A model generated the notes under the pieces. That model did no database searches, was not told where the DNA came from, and was given only the letters and a program-made list of their open reading frames with translations. The position numbers and the translations under genes are program-made. Below are positions 63,501-64,000 of a stretch of 64,000 nt of DNA, piece after piece. Numbering within the stretch: the stretch's first letter is position 1; every line of letters starts with the position of its first letter. Origin of the DNA: RGIG9115 sp045603225 (GTDB lineage Bacteria; Bacillota; Clostridia; UBA1381); contig JAZULT010000055.1 of NCBI GenBank assembly GCA_045603225.1, positions 1-64,000 on the forward strand, in the 5' to 3' direction.

Positions 63501-63925
63501 AAAAAATCGAATGTAAGGAAGAACAGGAAAGCATAGAAGTATATGAGCCGGAACAGGAAGGTATAGCAGATGCTGATTCTGCACATGATGAACAGGAAAA
63601 TATAGTGGACGTTGAGTCCGTACAGGCAGAAACGGAAGTTACAGCGGAAGATGTTTCCGAGCCGGAAGAAATCATATCTGAAACAGTTGAATTTGAGGAA
63701 GCAATTGTTGAAGGAGAAGAAACTGAGGAACAACCACGCAAGAAGAATTTATTCTCCAGAATCGGTGGTGGCTTCAAATCAATGTTTAAAAAATCAAAGA
63801 AGACTCCTGTGGATGAAGAGAGTTCTGAAACTGACATGACAAATGATGAATCCGAAGTCGAAGGTAAAGATCCTGTTGGCGGACAGACAGTGCAAGAAAA
63901 TGAAAAAGTGATGACTGAATCTTAA
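60491..63925 (+). CDS. Membrane protein with helicase-like body
   Basis: This 1144-residue protein has four to six transmembrane helices in the first 215 residues. A large cytosolic part follows with helicase-like features: SGKKVLVVMGRHGTEEDL near 335, VGFVIIIEPSRLVTTAQI around E421 in the position of a DEAD box, and CSMDRN after it. A segment near 775-820 (YLPGQLFTLNGKYYEMI, then ASEHINGRVSYRQLRKYTL) recalls accessory domains of large SF2 helicases. A canonical Walker A is not seen, so ATPase activity is doubtful. The last 120 residues are Glu-rich and then Lys-rich. It is the fourth structural gene of the VWA/tubulin-like operon. Confidence 0.6.
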   Translation: MISNIFQYLKLFIIFLPFILFQWFNTRANYKKEVRYKQFAMPIVSLLYFVMMFGFVSGIHELSISLGEALDNFFATESSIEFLNSIKEFFVGMGVYVALVLLESLVLLIYISLKKFVLTFCKGKFDADTVRGSIVGLLYDYSEESDCWYLKKSCSQMRTFIKTAYYVVYILSAIMFFYSYDLFYKGLLAAPFCPVLPVIVIGELAFFADGLVKVERKNTLFVSDDNSKRIAMYALLRKPLKKLFGDKLASEGTTINVTGLNGGDAEEILANIEKNGEHIGGNYAAFMRKKIDRGLTPNVDYLRSGYDLAVGKSLLFNTPFYDKLIPYAFYAVNRCLLSGKKVLVVMGRHGTEEDLINWCHKGMTSVTNVPNMYKISVLTGTVADEDSVDIGIISRSGVHDLEIHKSNIDFLENVGFVIIIEPSRLVTTAQIGLNLLIKCCGDKNKITFCSMDRNCDGLVDSLSHILMTNITEVSATEYPRGMSSFMCWKADDEHLQHRLFPGISRYLGLGTELSFVALKNQVKQTIWYGGDVYPVLDAHWISKQYYYDFLKYANLPTTQESFDQYFKTSFNMCNECVSDYSYVTVEDDRNNLFEARRNFATIAENQGFVNVISSEYMLREYMADNTSIFTADAKAIPYITSDYARTKRNSVLALCLLLCVGNVSEKELKRKLSLMGVENDNCDEALWEEMCVLFSASDNDEVDKNGNHIIVIDYVEQEKKLKFEKDLTVIFKREYSVDSGKFENVYTIENKEFADIILDDLQNAGYIAEIEGKDYYIGTELKGHVYQKYLPGQLFTLNGKYYEMISTTADNKIMVRRASEHINGRVSYRQLRKYTLNKIRNSADMGTLKTINNIDIHYLYSDFEVSTGGYWKLNAYNDFENGSLVEINAVPVRKYFNKQILKLDFSNFGELFTDSVRKTLTVLLNEVFVTLFAENQPFISAVTAGECDIPSTYSLEVNEEGFDFNNSIFIIEDSQLDIGLLVAVERNLDRIMQIISDYLAWNQEKIECKEEQESIEVYEPEQEGIADADSAHDEQENIVDVESVQAETEVTAEDVSEPEEIISETVEFEEAIVEGEETEEQPRKKNLFSRIGGGFKSMFKKSKKTPVDEESSETDMTNDESEVEGKDPVGGQTVQENEKVMTES

Positions 63926-63947
63926 AGAGAGTCTGAGGTGGTATATA

Positions 63948-64000
63948 GTGAGTGATAATAAAAATCTAAATGAAGAACAGATTGAAGAAATGGTTTCTTC
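63948..64000 (+). CDS. Start of a further gene in the tubulin-like operon (partial)
   Basis: A GTG start at 63948 follows GAGGTGG by six bases, 22 bp after the preceding stop. The first 17 codons read SDNKNLNEEQIEEMV after the start and remain open at the window edge. The product cannot be identified. Confidence 0.65.
   Translation, partial: MSDNKNLNEEQIEEMVS

Overview
The window looks like chromosomal DNA of an anaerobic gut-type Clostridia (Bacillota). It is AT-rich, with sigma-A promoters of TTGACA-17-TATAAT type, strong AGGAGG ribosome sites and a singlet glycine riboswitch. It also has S-layer-homology (SLH) surface proteins and many pectin-type carbohydrate genes. The mix of galacturonate catabolism, GH105, a PL11-like propeller and SLH-linked glycosidases resembles pectin specialists such as Monoglobus. 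That placement is an inference from gene content, not from a phylogeny.

Layout. 1-467: a palindromic intergenic repeat and the glmS promoter. 468-2857: glmS and a deoxyinosine/uracil-type DNA glycosylase. 3090-7332 (minus): an operon of two membrane histidine-kinase-like proteins and a LuxR-type response regulator. 7609-17198: rpoB, rpoC and a SpoVB/YtgP-type flippase; rpoB has its own promoter and a foldable leader. 17251-17424: the relic of a deleted gene, with its terminator. 17558-21612: GH4 alpha-galacturonidase, tagaturonate reductase and altronate dehydratase, which take galacturonides to keto-deoxygluconate. 21681-23808: glycine riboswitch, AGCS amino-acid symporter and an ECF S-component. 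23884-24813 (minus): cysK. 24934-25193: a structured RNA resembling 6S RNA.

25250-33540 is a rearranged accessory block. It holds a GH38 alpha-mannosidase, a D-lyxose-isomerase-like cupin, an AraC regulator, a hydrolase-like protein of unknown family and an intracellular PL11-like beta-propeller. Between them lie gene fragments, three copies of a short dispersed repeat, and a tRNA 3'-half-like unit with its own promoter and terminator.

33600-50495 is one long plus-strand surface-polysaccharide operon. It encodes a GH105 unsaturated rhamnogalacturonyl hydrolase, an AraC regulator, two paralogous secreted clan-A glycosidases, two SLH proteins, and two secreted proteins built of carbohydrate-binding-like modules, one with four tandem repeats. 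The secreted and SLH products would bind and cut polysaccharide at the surface. GH105, GH4 and UxaB/UxaA would finish uronic-acid products inside the cell.

50785-64000 (running off the end) is the most unusual part. An XRE repressor and a membrane-anchored ImmA-type protease are followed by a VWA-domain membrane protein, a 1236-residue tubulin/FtsZ-like GTPase, a two-TM coiled-coil protein, a 1144-residue membrane protein with a helicase-like body, and the start of another gene. It looks like a poorly characterised tubulin-like membrane-remodelling or stress/defence system.
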